Shown: positions 27,344-35,808 of the stretch, piece by piece
Position numbering within the stretch: the first letter of the stretch is position 1
Layout of the letters: the number at the start of each line of letters is the position of its first letter
Assembly (NCBI GenBank): GCA_039810605.1
Contig: JBDHXH010000001.1
Span: 42,325 to 106,324, forward strand
Direction of reading: 5' to 3'
Length of the DNA: 64,000 nucleotides
Origin: JAGPCH01 sp039810605
GTDB taxonomy: Bacteria; Bacteroidota; Ignavibacteria; Tepidaquicellales; Tepidaquicellaceae
The notes under the pieces: model-generated
Seen by the model: only the letters and a program-made list of their open reading frames with translations
What the model was told of the DNA's origin: nothing
The model's database searches: none
Made by a program: the position numbers and the translations under genes

Positions 27344-28600
27344 TCATTTTCCGTGACAATATCCGCAGAAGCCAACACCTTTTACGCCGTCGAATCTTGC
27401 ATTTGCATCGGTATGACATGTATAGCAAACAGCCCCCTGCGTATCATGCCACAAGCCTTTCTCATCGTGAAGGAATCCGCTCTCATGAGTCCTTGGATTT
27501 GTTCCTTTGATACCGTCACTGTCAAAGTGACACTTTACGCAAGCAGGATCTCTTCCTTCGACATCATGACATGACTGACACGATTCAATATCTCTCCTGG
27601 CAAGTTCGGAATGAAGTCCACCTCCCGTATTAACTCCCATAGTTGTAAAATCAGGCTGACGGTGACTTTGCGGAGCGAAGCCTGTCAAAAGATCTCCACC
27701 GTTCTGATGACAAGAGGAGCAGAATGTAACAGGATCATGACAGGTCTTACATTCAAAACTTTTTTGATTTGCATCAAGCCCATGCGTAAATTTATAATTT
27801 ATGTTGTGAGCAGTTGTCAGCTTTTGCAAATCACCTCTGTCAATCCTTGTTGCACCTTCTTTGGTATAGTATGGAGCATAGAAATTTTCCGCCTTGTTCT
27901 CACCATTATACTTGAGCGGACTGTGACAGGTCTGGCAGAAATTGTCGCTGTGACACATCATACAGTTATTCTTCGACGAAACCCCGGACACTGTTATTGA
28001 TTTATGTTCATTGAGAAAGTTGGATTTGTTGTGTGTCTTCGGAACAAGGTTCGTCAGATTACTGTGACACGATTCACAATTGTTGGGTGCTTTCTCATTA
28101 TTGTGACAACTGTAACAGCTTTCCATTTCAGGAAAAGATTCTTTGCTTTCCTTTGCAAACTTTACTTTCTCCAGTTCTTTATGACAATCAGTACATTTTT
28201 TTCCCTGCGACAAATGCTGCTTGTGAGAAAAATTTAGTTCGCTGTCGGTCGCTTTGAATTTCTTATAGACACCTTCATAGTGACAGAGATTGCATTTCTT
28301 CTCATCTTTCACATCGTGACAGCCGGAGCAATCTTTCATCTTCGGATTGAGATTGTCCTTTGATGAAATTGATGTCAGCGCTGCCGCATGGCATTCTTCA
28401 CACTTGGCTCCTGCATCGGCTATGTGAAGTTTATGATCAAACTTAATAACTTTGCTGTTATCATTTATCCTCGCGCCGGCTGACTCAAAAAAATTTTTTT
28501 TCTTAATGCCTTCATTTTTCACTCTTACAAAGTAAGCCGTCGAAGAGAGAAATATGATCAGGCAACCGATCAGCAGAAAATAGAATTTAATAATTTTCAT
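27344..28600 (-). CDS. 14-haem c-type cytochrome
   Basis: A 418-residue protein with an N-terminal hydrophobic segment ('FYFLLIGCLIIFLSSTAYFV'), a signal or anchor. Fourteen CxxCH motifs are spread from about residue 67 (CEECH) to the last six residues (CGYCH). Spacing is irregular with paired motifs, and 'FDHKLH' and 'FSHKQH' blocks supply distal histidine ligands as in cytochrome c7/c3 families. It starts 13 bases after the stop of the beta-barrel gene, so the two are very likely co-transcribed, and it is a candidate for the cytochrome threaded through that barrel. No enzymatic domain is seen. Confidence 0.88.
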   Translation of the reverse strand: MKIIKFYFLLIGCLIIFLSSTAYFVRVKNEGIKKKNFFESAGARINDNSKVIKFDHKLHIADAGAKCEECHAAALTSISSKDNLNPKMKDCSGCHDVKDEKKCNLCHYEGVYKKFKATDSELNFSHKQHLSQGKKCTDCHKELEKVKFAKESKESFPEMESCYSCHNNEKAPNNCESCHSNLTNLVPKTHNKSNFLNEHKSITVSGVSSKNNCMMCHSDNFCQTCHSPLKYNGENKAENFYAPYYTKEGATRIDRGDLQKLTTAHNINYKFTHGLDANQKSFECKTCHDPVTFCSSCHQNGGDLLTGFAPQSHRQPDFTTMGVNTGGGLHSELARRDIESCQSCHDVEGRDPACVKCHFDSDGIKGTNPRTHESGFLHDEKGLWHDTQGAVCYTCHTDANARFDGVKGVGFCGYCHGK

Positions 28601-28612
28601 GCAACATGAATT

Positions 28613-29902
28613 TTAGAATTTTGTAAAGAGCCAATAATTTAATCCCACCAAAATGCGTGAGTCGTAATTATATATCCTGTTCGTTATGAGCTGTCCCTGA
28701 ACATCAACGCTGAATTGCGTACTTGGACGATAGACTAACCCGAGCATTGCTGAAAATGCACCCTCCCTGTCAGATGAAAAATCACCGATGCTGTACGTTG
28801 AGTAATTCAGATTTACATTGGCTGACAATGTCGGTCTTAACAACGGGAATGAAACGTATCCAAATGCACCGTCAGACTCGCCTGCATATCCCGTGTATTT
28901 CACATACGCCAGGCTGAAACTCGAACCGCTAACTCCTGCCTGTATCTTCAGCGAATTATCATCGGTGTAAATGACATCCGACACCCCCGCGGAAAAATTT
29001 ATTCCGTCACTTGTAGTATAGTCAATGCTGCCTCCCACTTCCTGAAAATGCCTGTGTTCAAAAGTCCAGAAGATTGTATTATAGCTAATCTGCGGCTCCC
29101 TGTATTGATACATTGCAGTGAGCCTCAAGCCATTTGTCAGATCTACACCTGCATTGAATTCTCCTCTGTAAAAGACTTTATTATTTAAATCATAGTACGC
29201 CTTTGCATAGAAGCTGTGCTTGTTCAAATAAGAATAATTCAAATCGAGTCCTATCAGTTGATCGGCAGGAGAGTCAACATCAATCGTAACTTCCCTTGTA
29301 TTCATCAGACTGTCTAAACGCAATGCCGTATATGGTTGAGGCTTTCTGTGCCTGTTGGTATAACTTACAATCGCAGTCATCCCCCTCACTCCATAATATC
29401 CGAACATGCCTCCAAACATGTAATTGTCTCCAACATCCGGATAATTTCTGAAATCATAATTATATGGAACAAGAGATCCGCCATAAGCGCTGAACTGATA
29501 TTCTTTATATTTACCGGCCTTCACTTTCAGATTCAAACCATCAACAGGACCTTTACCGACACCTGCAAACAAATACTGTCTTCCAAGTTTCACATCAACT
29601 GCATTCCACAAATTTGATCCGGTAAGATATAAATTATAAAACCTGTAATTAAATCCTCCGTCAATTTTGTGAAATACATCCTCTTCGGTTTGAATCAGAG
29701 TATTGAAGCTCCACTGCTTTTGCTTCAGTTCAAGCAAGACATTTTGATATCCTCGCATGTGTGCAGTCTTAACATCACTGTTAATACTGTCACCCCGCTC
29801 CCAACCGTAAAAATACGTACTCAATCTCAAATTCAAAGATTGGGCATAGCTCACCGAACTGAAAATAATTACTATTGTCAGAATGCGAATAAATGTTTTC
29901 AT
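28613..29902 (-). CDS. outer-membrane beta-barrel protein (porin-like)
   Basis: A 429-residue protein with a signal peptide ('MKTFIRILTIVIIFSSVSYAQ') followed by continuous amphipathic strands and turns. Examples are 'LGRQYLFAGVG', 'SFYAKAYYDLNN' and the last strand 'RILVGLNYWLFTKF', which ends in the C-terminal aromatic residue used by BAM. The number of strands cannot be counted exactly; about 20-22 would fit the length. It is flanked by cytochrome genes with gaps of only about 10 bases, as in porin-cytochrome conduits. It is shorter than MtrB and I see no MtrB-specific motif. Confidence 0.82.
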   Translation of the reverse strand: MKTFIRILTIVIIFSSVSYAQSLNLRLSTYFYGWERGDSINSDVKTAHMRGYQNVLLELKQKQWSFNTLIQTEEDVFHKIDGGFNYRFYNLYLTGSNLWNAVDVKLGRQYLFAGVGKGPVDGLNLKVKAGKYKEYQFSAYGGSLVPYNYDFRNYPDVGDNYMFGGMFGYYGVRGMTAIVSYTNRHRKPQPYTALRLDSLMNTREVTIDVDSPADQLIGLDLNYSYLNKHSFYAKAYYDLNNKVFYRGEFNAGVDLTNGLRLTAMYQYREPQISYNTIFWTFEHRHFQEVGGSIDYTTSDGINFSAGVSDVIYTDDNSLKIQAGVSGSSFSLAYVKYTGYAGESDGAFGYVSFPLLRPTLSANVNLNYSTYSIGDFSSDREGAFSAMLGLVYRPSTQFSVDVQGQLITNRIYNYDSRILVGLNYWLFTKF

Positions 29903-29912
29903 GGCTGAAAAA

Positions 29913-30476
29913 TTATTCTTTTGGTTTTGAGTGTTTTATCTTTTCCCAATAGCTGTCATAACTGAAGCCTTTGAATGTCGGACTTTCAGAATTATGACAA
30001 TGTGTACAAAATGCCTCTTTCTCTGTATGAACAACAAGCCCCATTTCCATTGCCTTCGACTTGTCTTTCATCACTGAAAGCTTCTTGTATTCTGACCCCG
30101 GACCGTGACAGGTTTCGCACTGAACGCCTTGAGTCTTGTCGAATGTATCTTCGAACTCGCTCGGCGACATGTCTTTGCCAAGAACGTGACATTTCAGACA
30201 TTCAGGCGTTTCTGCTGCTGCAGTCTTGAATCCTTTTGAAGTTGCAATACTGTCTGCAACAGGAGTCTGAAGATCTTTAAATGCCTGCGAGTGCTTTGAG
30301 TTCTGCCATATAGACAACTGGCTGCCCTGTGCCTCTGTCTTATGACATGCACCAACACAGGTTGTCACTCCGACATATTTGGGCTCCGACTGGGATTTAA
30401 TCGGAATACTGTTGCTCATTATCATAAAAAGAATAATGAACAAGACAGAAATCGAAATTGCGATTTTCTTTTTCAT
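29913..30476 (-). CDS. 4-haem cytochrome, c554-like, with an unusual CxxxCH site
   Basis: A 187-residue exported protein (signal/anchor 'IAISISVLFIILFMIM'). It has four haem motifs: C40-VGA-C44-H45 (three residues between cysteines), CLKCH, CETCH followed by 'GPG', and CTHCH. The layout 'YVG...CH..E..G.Q...W..S.H..A' and 'QCETCHGPG' is that of the cytochrome c554 family. It is small enough to be a periplasmic shuttle between the inner-membrane cytochromes and the barrel complex. It lies 10 bases before the beta-barrel gene. Confidence 0.85.
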   Translation of the reverse strand: MKKKIAISISVLFIILFMIMSNSIPIKSQSEPKYVGVTTCVGACHKTEAQGSQLSIWQNSKHSQAFKDLQTPVADSIATSKGFKTAAAETPECLKCHVLGKDMSPSEFEDTFDKTQGVQCETCHGPGSEYKKLSVMKDKSKAMEMGLVVHTEKEAFCTHCHNSESPTFKGFSYDSYWEKIKHSKPKE

Positions 30477-30562
30477 GCGGGTAAGTTTTTAAGTTAGTTA
30501 GGGATACTATCTCAAATGGTATCTCTAAAATAACAAATTATTTTTCCAATCTATATTTAAAT

Positions 30563-32593
30563 TTACTGAATCATTTTCTTAAGTTGCTTTCTCTTTTCTG
30601 TTAGAACAGAACTGATCAAATCGTAATTGTGTACATAGATACTCGGATAAGAACTAATCTGCGATACTATCTTCTTGATTTCTGCAAATTCACTCTTCTG
30701 CTCTTCATTAAGATTTGCCGTATTCATGTCCCTGATTATTTCATTGAGCTCATCCGTAAGTTTTTTCACTTCGCCTTTCCATTCTCCCATCATGTCAGAG
30801 TATGAAGCATCGTGACACTTTGCACAAATTTTATCGTCAGGCTTGTTTAAATTGTCCGCCGAAATGTGGCAGTCTATACATCCGGTACCTCCTTCTTTCA
30901 TGAAGTCGGGCTGATTCTTGTTCAAATAACTCCCTTCATATACCTGCGTCTGGAAAGAATGACACTTTCCGCATGTCTCATTAGTCTTGTTCTTCGAATG
31001 ATGACAGCTGTTGCAACTCTCTTTGTTAATGATCAGCTCGCCGTGATTATTCACATTTGAATGGCATCTTTCACATCCGACTTTGTTCTTCACTATATGA
31101 AGATTGTGAGAAAAATTCATTCCGAATTTCTTTAGTGAAATTTCCTGTATGCTGCCATGACAGCGATAGCATTCATTCGGAATCACGTCCGAACTTGATT
31201 TAAAATCCGGCAGTCCTGCCGATGATCCAATTATTGTCAGAGCTTCCTTCATCAGTCCGTAACTTCCAACCAGAAGCTTGTCTGCAAATTGAACGTTGTG
31301 AACGCTCTTGCCCACTTCGACAAGACGCAGATTATGGTAAGCTTCCTCAATCAGTTTTTCCGCATCTTCTCTTCGCGAACTTTCTGAATTTTTTACCAAA
31401 GAACTGACTGTATTGTAAATTGTTTGTATTGCCGCGAGTCTCTTAACTGTTGTTACTTCCCATTCTTTCACAAGTCTGTCATATCCCGGTCCATGACATT
31501 TTTCGCACGAGCTTCCTCTCGCCTTCGAAGTGCTTATATCCATCCTGTCTCTTTCGTGAAAAACATGACAGCCTTTGCAACTTATTCCATTTATAAACAT
31601 TGAGCTCGGAGTTGCTTCAACATTAAATCCGTTTTCTCCGCTGAACAAACTAACCTGTGAAGAGTGCGCATTTGAGTGACAACTGTTACAGTCGGGCGAT
31701 CCTGACGGATCAATCTTTTGTATCTTATGCTCAATTGAAGAATGACAGTTTATGCACGCCATGCTATGTTTGCTGATGTGTATCTTATGCATGAATTCAG
31801 TATCATCAAACTTGTCAAGTCTTTCCGTTTCAAAATGACATTGGAAACATCTTTCCTTTCCTACCTCTCCATTGCCTGATGTTACCACACTGTGGCATGA
31901 AGAACATTCTATTTTATTATCAACAACAGATGTATGATTATATCTCATGCCTGCAAGCATAACCTTCGGTTTCGAATCAAGCTTATGGCATGTTCTGCAG
32001 TCCGAGAGTTTTTCAAATTTATGCTCCGGATCGGATGACTTTTTGAAGTGACATGTGTTGCAGGTTGAAGGCGTTACTTCCATGTGAGTCCCCTGAACAA
32101 TTTGCGAATGACAGCTTATGCATTTAAGTTTTTTGCCACGCTTCAGGTCTTCAAGGTGATGCTTGTGGCTGAATTCAATTCCCTTAAAATTATAAACAGA
32201 ATCACTCAATGCTTGAGTCTCGTGACATCCGGATCTTGCGCAAGCATTGTCCGGAATTTCAGCCCAGGGCTTACGCTTCTTGTAAGTAAGTGAAACATAA
32301 TTCACAATCTGAACCAATCCGTTCAACTTACCTTTAATCGTCCCCGATATTCCCGGCTCAAAATGACATTCGACACAATCAACTTTGTTGTGAGCCGATG
32401 TCCTCCAGCTCTGATAAAAAGTCTCCATGTAATGACACGAAGGACAGAACGAAGGTCTTGAAGTATATTCTGCTGCAAGAGAAAATAGAGCAACGAATAC
32501 AAAAAGGTAAATGCCTGTAAAAAGTAAAAATCTTTTCCAGCCTCTTACATTTTTAAAAAATCTCTTTGCCTTCTTTTCTTTTGCTTCACTCAT
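30563..32593 (-). CDS. 18-haem NapC/NrfH-like multihaem cytochrome
   Basis: This 676-residue protein starts with a single N-terminal membrane helix ('FLLFTGIYLFVFVALFSLAAEY') directly followed by 'FCPSCHYMETFYQSW', the first-haem region of NapC/NirT/NrfH quinol dehydrogenases. It has 17 CxxCH and one CxxxxCH ('CARSGCH') motifs. A haem-free helical insert (about 380-460) separates the first twelve motifs from the last six, and a helical coiled-coil-like tail of about 80 residues ends the protein. It is probably anchored in the inner membrane facing the periplasm. Such a fusion of an NrfH-like head to so many haems is unusual. Confidence 0.87.
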   Translation of the reverse strand: MSEAKEKKAKRFFKNVRGWKRFLLFTGIYLFVFVALFSLAAEYTSRPSFCPSCHYMETFYQSWRTSAHNKVDCVECHFEPGISGTIKGKLNGLVQIVNYVSLTYKKRKPWAEIPDNACARSGCHETQALSDSVYNFKGIEFSHKHHLEDLKRGKKLKCISCHSQIVQGTHMEVTPSTCNTCHFKKSSDPEHKFEKLSDCRTCHKLDSKPKVMLAGMRYNHTSVVDNKIECSSCHSVVTSGNGEVGKERCFQCHFETERLDKFDDTEFMHKIHISKHSMACINCHSSIEHKIQKIDPSGSPDCNSCHSNAHSSQVSLFSGENGFNVEATPSSMFINGISCKGCHVFHERDRMDISTSKARGSSCEKCHGPGYDRLVKEWEVTTVKRLAAIQTIYNTVSSLVKNSESSRREDAEKLIEEAYHNLRLVEVGKSVHNVQFADKLLVGSYGLMKEALTIIGSSAGLPDFKSSSDVIPNECYRCHGSIQEISLKKFGMNFSHNLHIVKNKVGCERCHSNVNNHGELIINKESCNSCHHSKNKTNETCGKCHSFQTQVYEGSYLNKNQPDFMKEGGTGCIDCHISADNLNKPDDKICAKCHDASYSDMMGEWKGEVKKLTDELNEIIRDMNTANLNEEQKSEFAEIKKIVSQISSYPSIYVHNYDLISSVLTEKRKQLKKMIQ

Positions 32594-32653
32594 AAAATGT
32601 TTTGCTCAAAATACTTTTGTTCTGTGATTCTAAAATTTGTAACTTTAATGAAT

Positions 32654-33412
32654 CTACGGAGCACCATCAATCTTTTTCTGTTCATCTGTAGTTTCAATGG
32701 TTTCAAGACTTTCTTCTGCAAGCACGTCTTTTCCTGCAAACTCAATTTCCTCAAGCTCTAAGGGATGTTCCTTCTCCATTTCTTCCTTCGTAAGATAACC
32801 TCTAAGCCACGTCTTGTTCATCGGATAAACATCCGGATTGAGAAATACAAAGTAGAAATGCCAAACAACAATCGCGAGCGAAGCAAGTATTGCTTCATAG
32901 TAATGTATAGCAGTTGCTATGTCCATCCCCGTGTTGCTGACATATTTGAAAAAAAAGTCCTTGAACCAGAGCATGAAGCCTGTTATTCCCATTATTACCG
33001 TTCCCCAGACTACTGCCCAGTATTCCATCTTTTCAATGTAGCTGAACATTCCAAACTTCGGTTTTTCTTTCTTCTTTCCTATCAGATAGAGATTCGAGTC
33101 CTTGAAATCAATAATGTCCTTTTTGCGGGGAAGAAAGTTTTTCAGCAATACTTTCCCTCTTTCGGTGAACAAAATGTAAATGAGATGATACAATGAGACA
33201 GCAATCAATACCACCGATGCAATCCTGTGAATTATTCCCCTCGTCTCGAATGCATCATTTCCTATTAATGCAGATATCCATCTTACCCACCACGCTTCGG
33301 GAAATTTCAATGCGAAACCTGTTATCACAAGTATTATGAAACTGGACAACAGGAAGAAATGCTGTATCCTTTCATTAAAATTCATCCGAAGATATGTTAT
33401 CTCACTTTTCAT
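32654..33412 (-). CDS. dihaem cytochrome b (FdnI/CbcL-b-like), quinol-reactive subunit
   Basis: The ATG at 33412 is preferred (252 aa, 11-base overlap with the upstream cytochrome gene); a TTG at 33448 is less likely. The protein has four membrane helices of the cytochrome b/b6 type seen in formate dehydrogenase gamma and CbcL, with haem-ligand histidines in 'RIQHFFLL', 'GIIHRIASVVLIAVSLYH', 'ATAIHYYE' and 'AIVVWHFYF'. The C-terminus is a soluble acidic tail. Paired with the 19-haem protein it would form a menaquinol-oxidising module delivering electrons to the periplasm; this is inference from gene overlap and family. Confidence 0.88.
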   Translation of the reverse strand: MKSEITYLRMNFNERIQHFFLLSSFIILVITGFALKFPEAWWVRWISALIGNDAFETRGIIHRIASVVLIAVSLYHLIYILFTERGKVLLKNFLPRKKDIIDFKDSNLYLIGKKKEKPKFGMFSYIEKMEYWAVVWGTVIMGITGFMLWFKDFFFKYVSNTGMDIATAIHYYEAILASLAIVVWHFYFVFLNPDVYPMNKTWLRGYLTKEEMEKEHPLELEEIEFAGKDVLAEESLETIETTDEQKKIDGAP

Positions 33413-35294
33413 TTTCTTTAACGGCAATCTTTTTCTTTCGGTAATCAAGTAAGTTATGTAATGTCATATAGCCTATTAGAGAAAAAATCAGGAATATATA
33501 AAATCTCGTAATCCAATAAACCCATGGTGAATCAGTTTCAGTATCCTCAAGATGAATTTTACTTGTAAATAAAATCTGTTCCGCTCCCGGGTGACATTTA
33601 CCGCAAGTCTGCGGCAGATTCTTTTTATTGATCGTTGACAATGAATCATTTGACGGTCTTACATTATGATATCCGTGACAGCTTTCACAATTCGCTGCTT
33701 CTTTCAGACCTCCTCGTGTTGCAAGCCCGTGAAAACTTTCTTTGTAAGTCTCACTTACCTTTGTCGGGAGATCATTTCGTTCGATCATCTCAACAGAAGC
33801 ATGACAGTTTGAACAAAGCTGAATCAGATCTCTTGACTTTGCAAGAGTGTCAGCATTTTGCTTTGTGATAATTCCATGATTGCCATGGCAGTTGTTGCAA
33901 GCCGGCGCGTCATTGTTTCCCTTAGAAACTCCTGTCTCATGAATGCTTCCTCTGTACTTGACATATTGATCACCATGGCATTCGGAACTTCCGCATGTAT
34001 TGGCAATATTCTTCCTGCTAATCTTCGAATCCGGATTGTCTGCTTTTTCCATTTCATGAGCGCCATGGCAGTCCGAACAGGTTGGTGCCCGCAGTTCCCC
34101 TTTCTGCAATGCTTCATAATGAACACTTTTTTTGTAACCGCTGATCAACTCTTCCTCACCTTTATAATTTTTGTGCGGAATCTTTCCGTCCTTATGGCAT
34201 TCAAGACACCTGTCTGCAATTTTTATTTTTGAAAACTCATCTGTCAGAAGAACCGATTTAATGTCATGCTCACCGTGACACGTTATACAGGTAGGGGCTT
34301 TCTCGTTGTTCTTAAGCAGCTCCTGACCATGTTTCGACTTTCTAAAATTTTGCACGACATCCGAATGACACTTGCCGCACGTTTCCATGAGCAATGCTCT
34401 GCTCGTTGATGATTTTGGATCATCCGGATTCTGAATCATGTGATTGCCGTGACAATCAACACATCCCGCTGCCTCTATTTCACCTTTCCTTATAGAAGCG
34501 TGAATGCTTGTCTTATACTTCGCTACAAACTTTGCCGAGCCTCTTTCTTCACCCGGAAACTTATTCTCGTCAAGATGACACTTCAGGCAACCCTCCGACT
34601 CAATTGAAAATTTGCTCGTGAGTATCTTATGCGCACCGTGACAATCGGTGCAAACAGGCGCATCGGTAACTCCATCTTTTAACACTGTCTGGTGAATGCT
34701 CCCTTTGAATTTCATTTTAGTTTCACTGTGACATTTTCCGCAAAGCGATACAACATTCTTTCTAGAAATTTTCATTGCGGAGTGCCCGCTTTCGTGGCAG
34801 CCGTCGCAACTGACATTATTCTTAGCATGAACACTTGTACTGAATGCAGCAACATTCTTATTTTTGTGACAACTCATGCAATTCGAGCTCTTCAATTCCT
34901 TTACCGGCTTGATATCATGTTTGGAATGACACTCAATACAGTTGACAGAAGAGTGCACGCTTGTTTCTAAACCTTCAAGATCATCATGGCAGCTTTTGCA
35001 GTCAACGCTTTGCGAAGTTTTCGTATGGGGAATTTCTTCAGCGTTATATTTTAAGTGACAGTCTTCACAATCAGCGCCGCCGTGTACAGATTTCAGGTAG
35101 TGTTCCTTATCAACGAACAGAGAAATCTTCTTTCCGTTCTTTTCCATTGCGAGATCCTTGTCCTCATGACATGACATGCAAGTTTCGGAATCTCCGGCAT
35201 TGATAATTTCGAAACTTCCCGCAGTCAATGCTGCAATAATCGCAAGCACCACAAATGCCGTGACTATTATTATATTTTTCAATAACGAATTCAA
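33402..35294 (-). CDS. 19-haem cytochrome with membrane helices at both ends
   Basis: A 630-residue protein with 18 CxxCH motifs and one CxxxxCH ('CGSSECH'). The repeating block 'SIHE-x3-G-x5-APxCxDCHGxH' recurs at about 75-90-residue spacing, so the haem domain seems built by internal duplication. It has an N-terminal helix ('NIIIVTAFVVLAIIAALTA') and a C-terminal one ('WVYWITRFYIFLIFSLIGYMTL') with a basic tail, so both ends sit in the inner membrane. The start is TTG (35292-35294), four bases after the receiver gene's stop. Its stop overlaps the cytochrome b start. Confidence 0.88.
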   Translation of the reverse strand: MNSLLKNIIIVTAFVVLAIIAALTAGSFEIINAGDSETCMSCHEDKDLAMEKNGKKISLFVDKEHYLKSVHGGADCEDCHLKYNAEEIPHTKTSQSVDCKSCHDDLEGLETSVHSSVNCIECHSKHDIKPVKELKSSNCMSCHKNKNVAAFSTSVHAKNNVSCDGCHESGHSAMKISRKNVVSLCGKCHSETKMKFKGSIHQTVLKDGVTDAPVCTDCHGAHKILTSKFSIESEGCLKCHLDENKFPGEERGSAKFVAKYKTSIHASIRKGEIEAAGCVDCHGNHMIQNPDDPKSSTSRALLMETCGKCHSDVVQNFRKSKHGQELLKNNEKAPTCITCHGEHDIKSVLLTDEFSKIKIADRCLECHKDGKIPHKNYKGEEELISGYKKSVHYEALQKGELRAPTCSDCHGAHEMEKADNPDSKISRKNIANTCGSSECHGDQYVKYRGSIHETGVSKGNNDAPACNNCHGNHGIITKQNADTLAKSRDLIQLCSNCHASVEMIERNDLPTKVSETYKESFHGLATRGGLKEAANCESCHGYHNVRPSNDSLSTINKKNLPQTCGKCHPGAEQILFTSKIHLEDTETDSPWVYWITRFYIFLIFSLIGYMTLHNLLDYRKKKIAVKENEK

Positions 35295-35298
35295 TCAT

Positions 35299-35643
35299 CT
35301 ATGCCCTGAATATTTCCTTCAATACCACCGCAAGCTCGCTTAACCTGAAAGGTTCGGAAATATATTTTACACCGTTATTTGTTTTGACACTTAGGTTAAG
35401 TGAAGGCAAACATACAATCGGCAAATGACAAAACTTCGCTTTGACCATTTCCCTTAATTCCAAATCAAGTTCGTCATCAAGAATTATGCAGTCAAAATTC
35501 AATTCGAGTTTTCCAAGAGAATCTTTATCAAGCGAACTGCCGCATTTATATGTTAGTTTATATTCTTCACCACTCAAACTCTTTTCTATGAGCCGGCAGA
35601 TTTCCGACTGCGAACACAAAAGCAAAATTTTATGCTGAATCAT
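35299..35643 (-). CDS. stand-alone degenerate receiver-like domain with six cysteines
   Basis: A 114-residue protein whose strand/helix rhythm matches a CheY-type receiver. 'KILLLCSQSE' stands where 'ILLVDDE' is expected, 'FDCIILDDEL' has an Asp at the phosphorylation position (D56), 'PIVCLPS' stands for the Thr/Ser motif and 'YISEPFRLSEL' for 'YLxKPF'. The acidic pair, the Thr and the Lys are therefore lost (Lys is Glu97), so normal phosphotransfer is unlikely. It has six cysteines (10, 16, 34, 52, 72, 78), high for a small cytoplasmic protein. It is the first gene after the sigma-54-type promoter and runs into the 19-haem gene. Confidence 0.7.
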   Translation of the reverse strand: MIQHKILLLCSQSEICRLIEKSLSGEEYKLTYKCGSSLDKDSLGKLELNFDCIILDDELDLELREMVKAKFCHLPIVCLPSLNLSVKTNNGVKYISEPFRLSELAVVLKEIFRA

Positions 35644-35667
35644 TGGGAGTATTCTCTAAAATGGTTC

Positions 35668-35683
35668 TCCAAATATTATGCCA
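35668..35683 (-). promoter_or_regulatory. candidate sigma-54 promoter for the cytochrome operon
   Basis: The minus strand reads TGGCATAATATTTGGA. Against the -24/-12 consensus TGGCAYR-N4-TTGCW it differs only at the C of the -12 GC. The GG-to-G spacing of 12 is exact. Transcription would start near 35657, 14 bases before the ATG of the receiver gene. An NtrC-type activator gene lies immediately upstream. Confidence 0.7.
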
Positions 35684-35742
35684 TTTGAATCGCCCAATTC
35701 CATAGCAATTTTAAAGGAAATTAATGATGTCGAAAAGAAACT

Positions 35743-35758
35743 TTCCTGTGGTGTGGAA
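35743..35758. promoter_or_regulatory. possible activator-binding inverted repeat (TTCC-N8-GGAA)
   Basis: TTCC (35743-35746) and GGAA (35755-35758) form a short interrupted palindrome about 90-100 bases upstream of the predicted sigma-54 start site, where enhancer sites usually lie. With only four bases per arm it is weak evidence. Confidence 0.3.
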
Positions 35759-35808
35759 TTTATCTACAAAGATGTGATGAAATTTTGAACTATTCCGGAC
35801 TTAGGGGG

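Noticed and set aside
30477..30562. GGGATAC...GTATCTC inverted repeat and TTGG...TTTG as a second sigma-54 promoter before the 4-haem gene
   Set aside because: The GG-to-G spacing is one base off and the hairpin has a mismatch; not convincing next to the site at 35668-35683.
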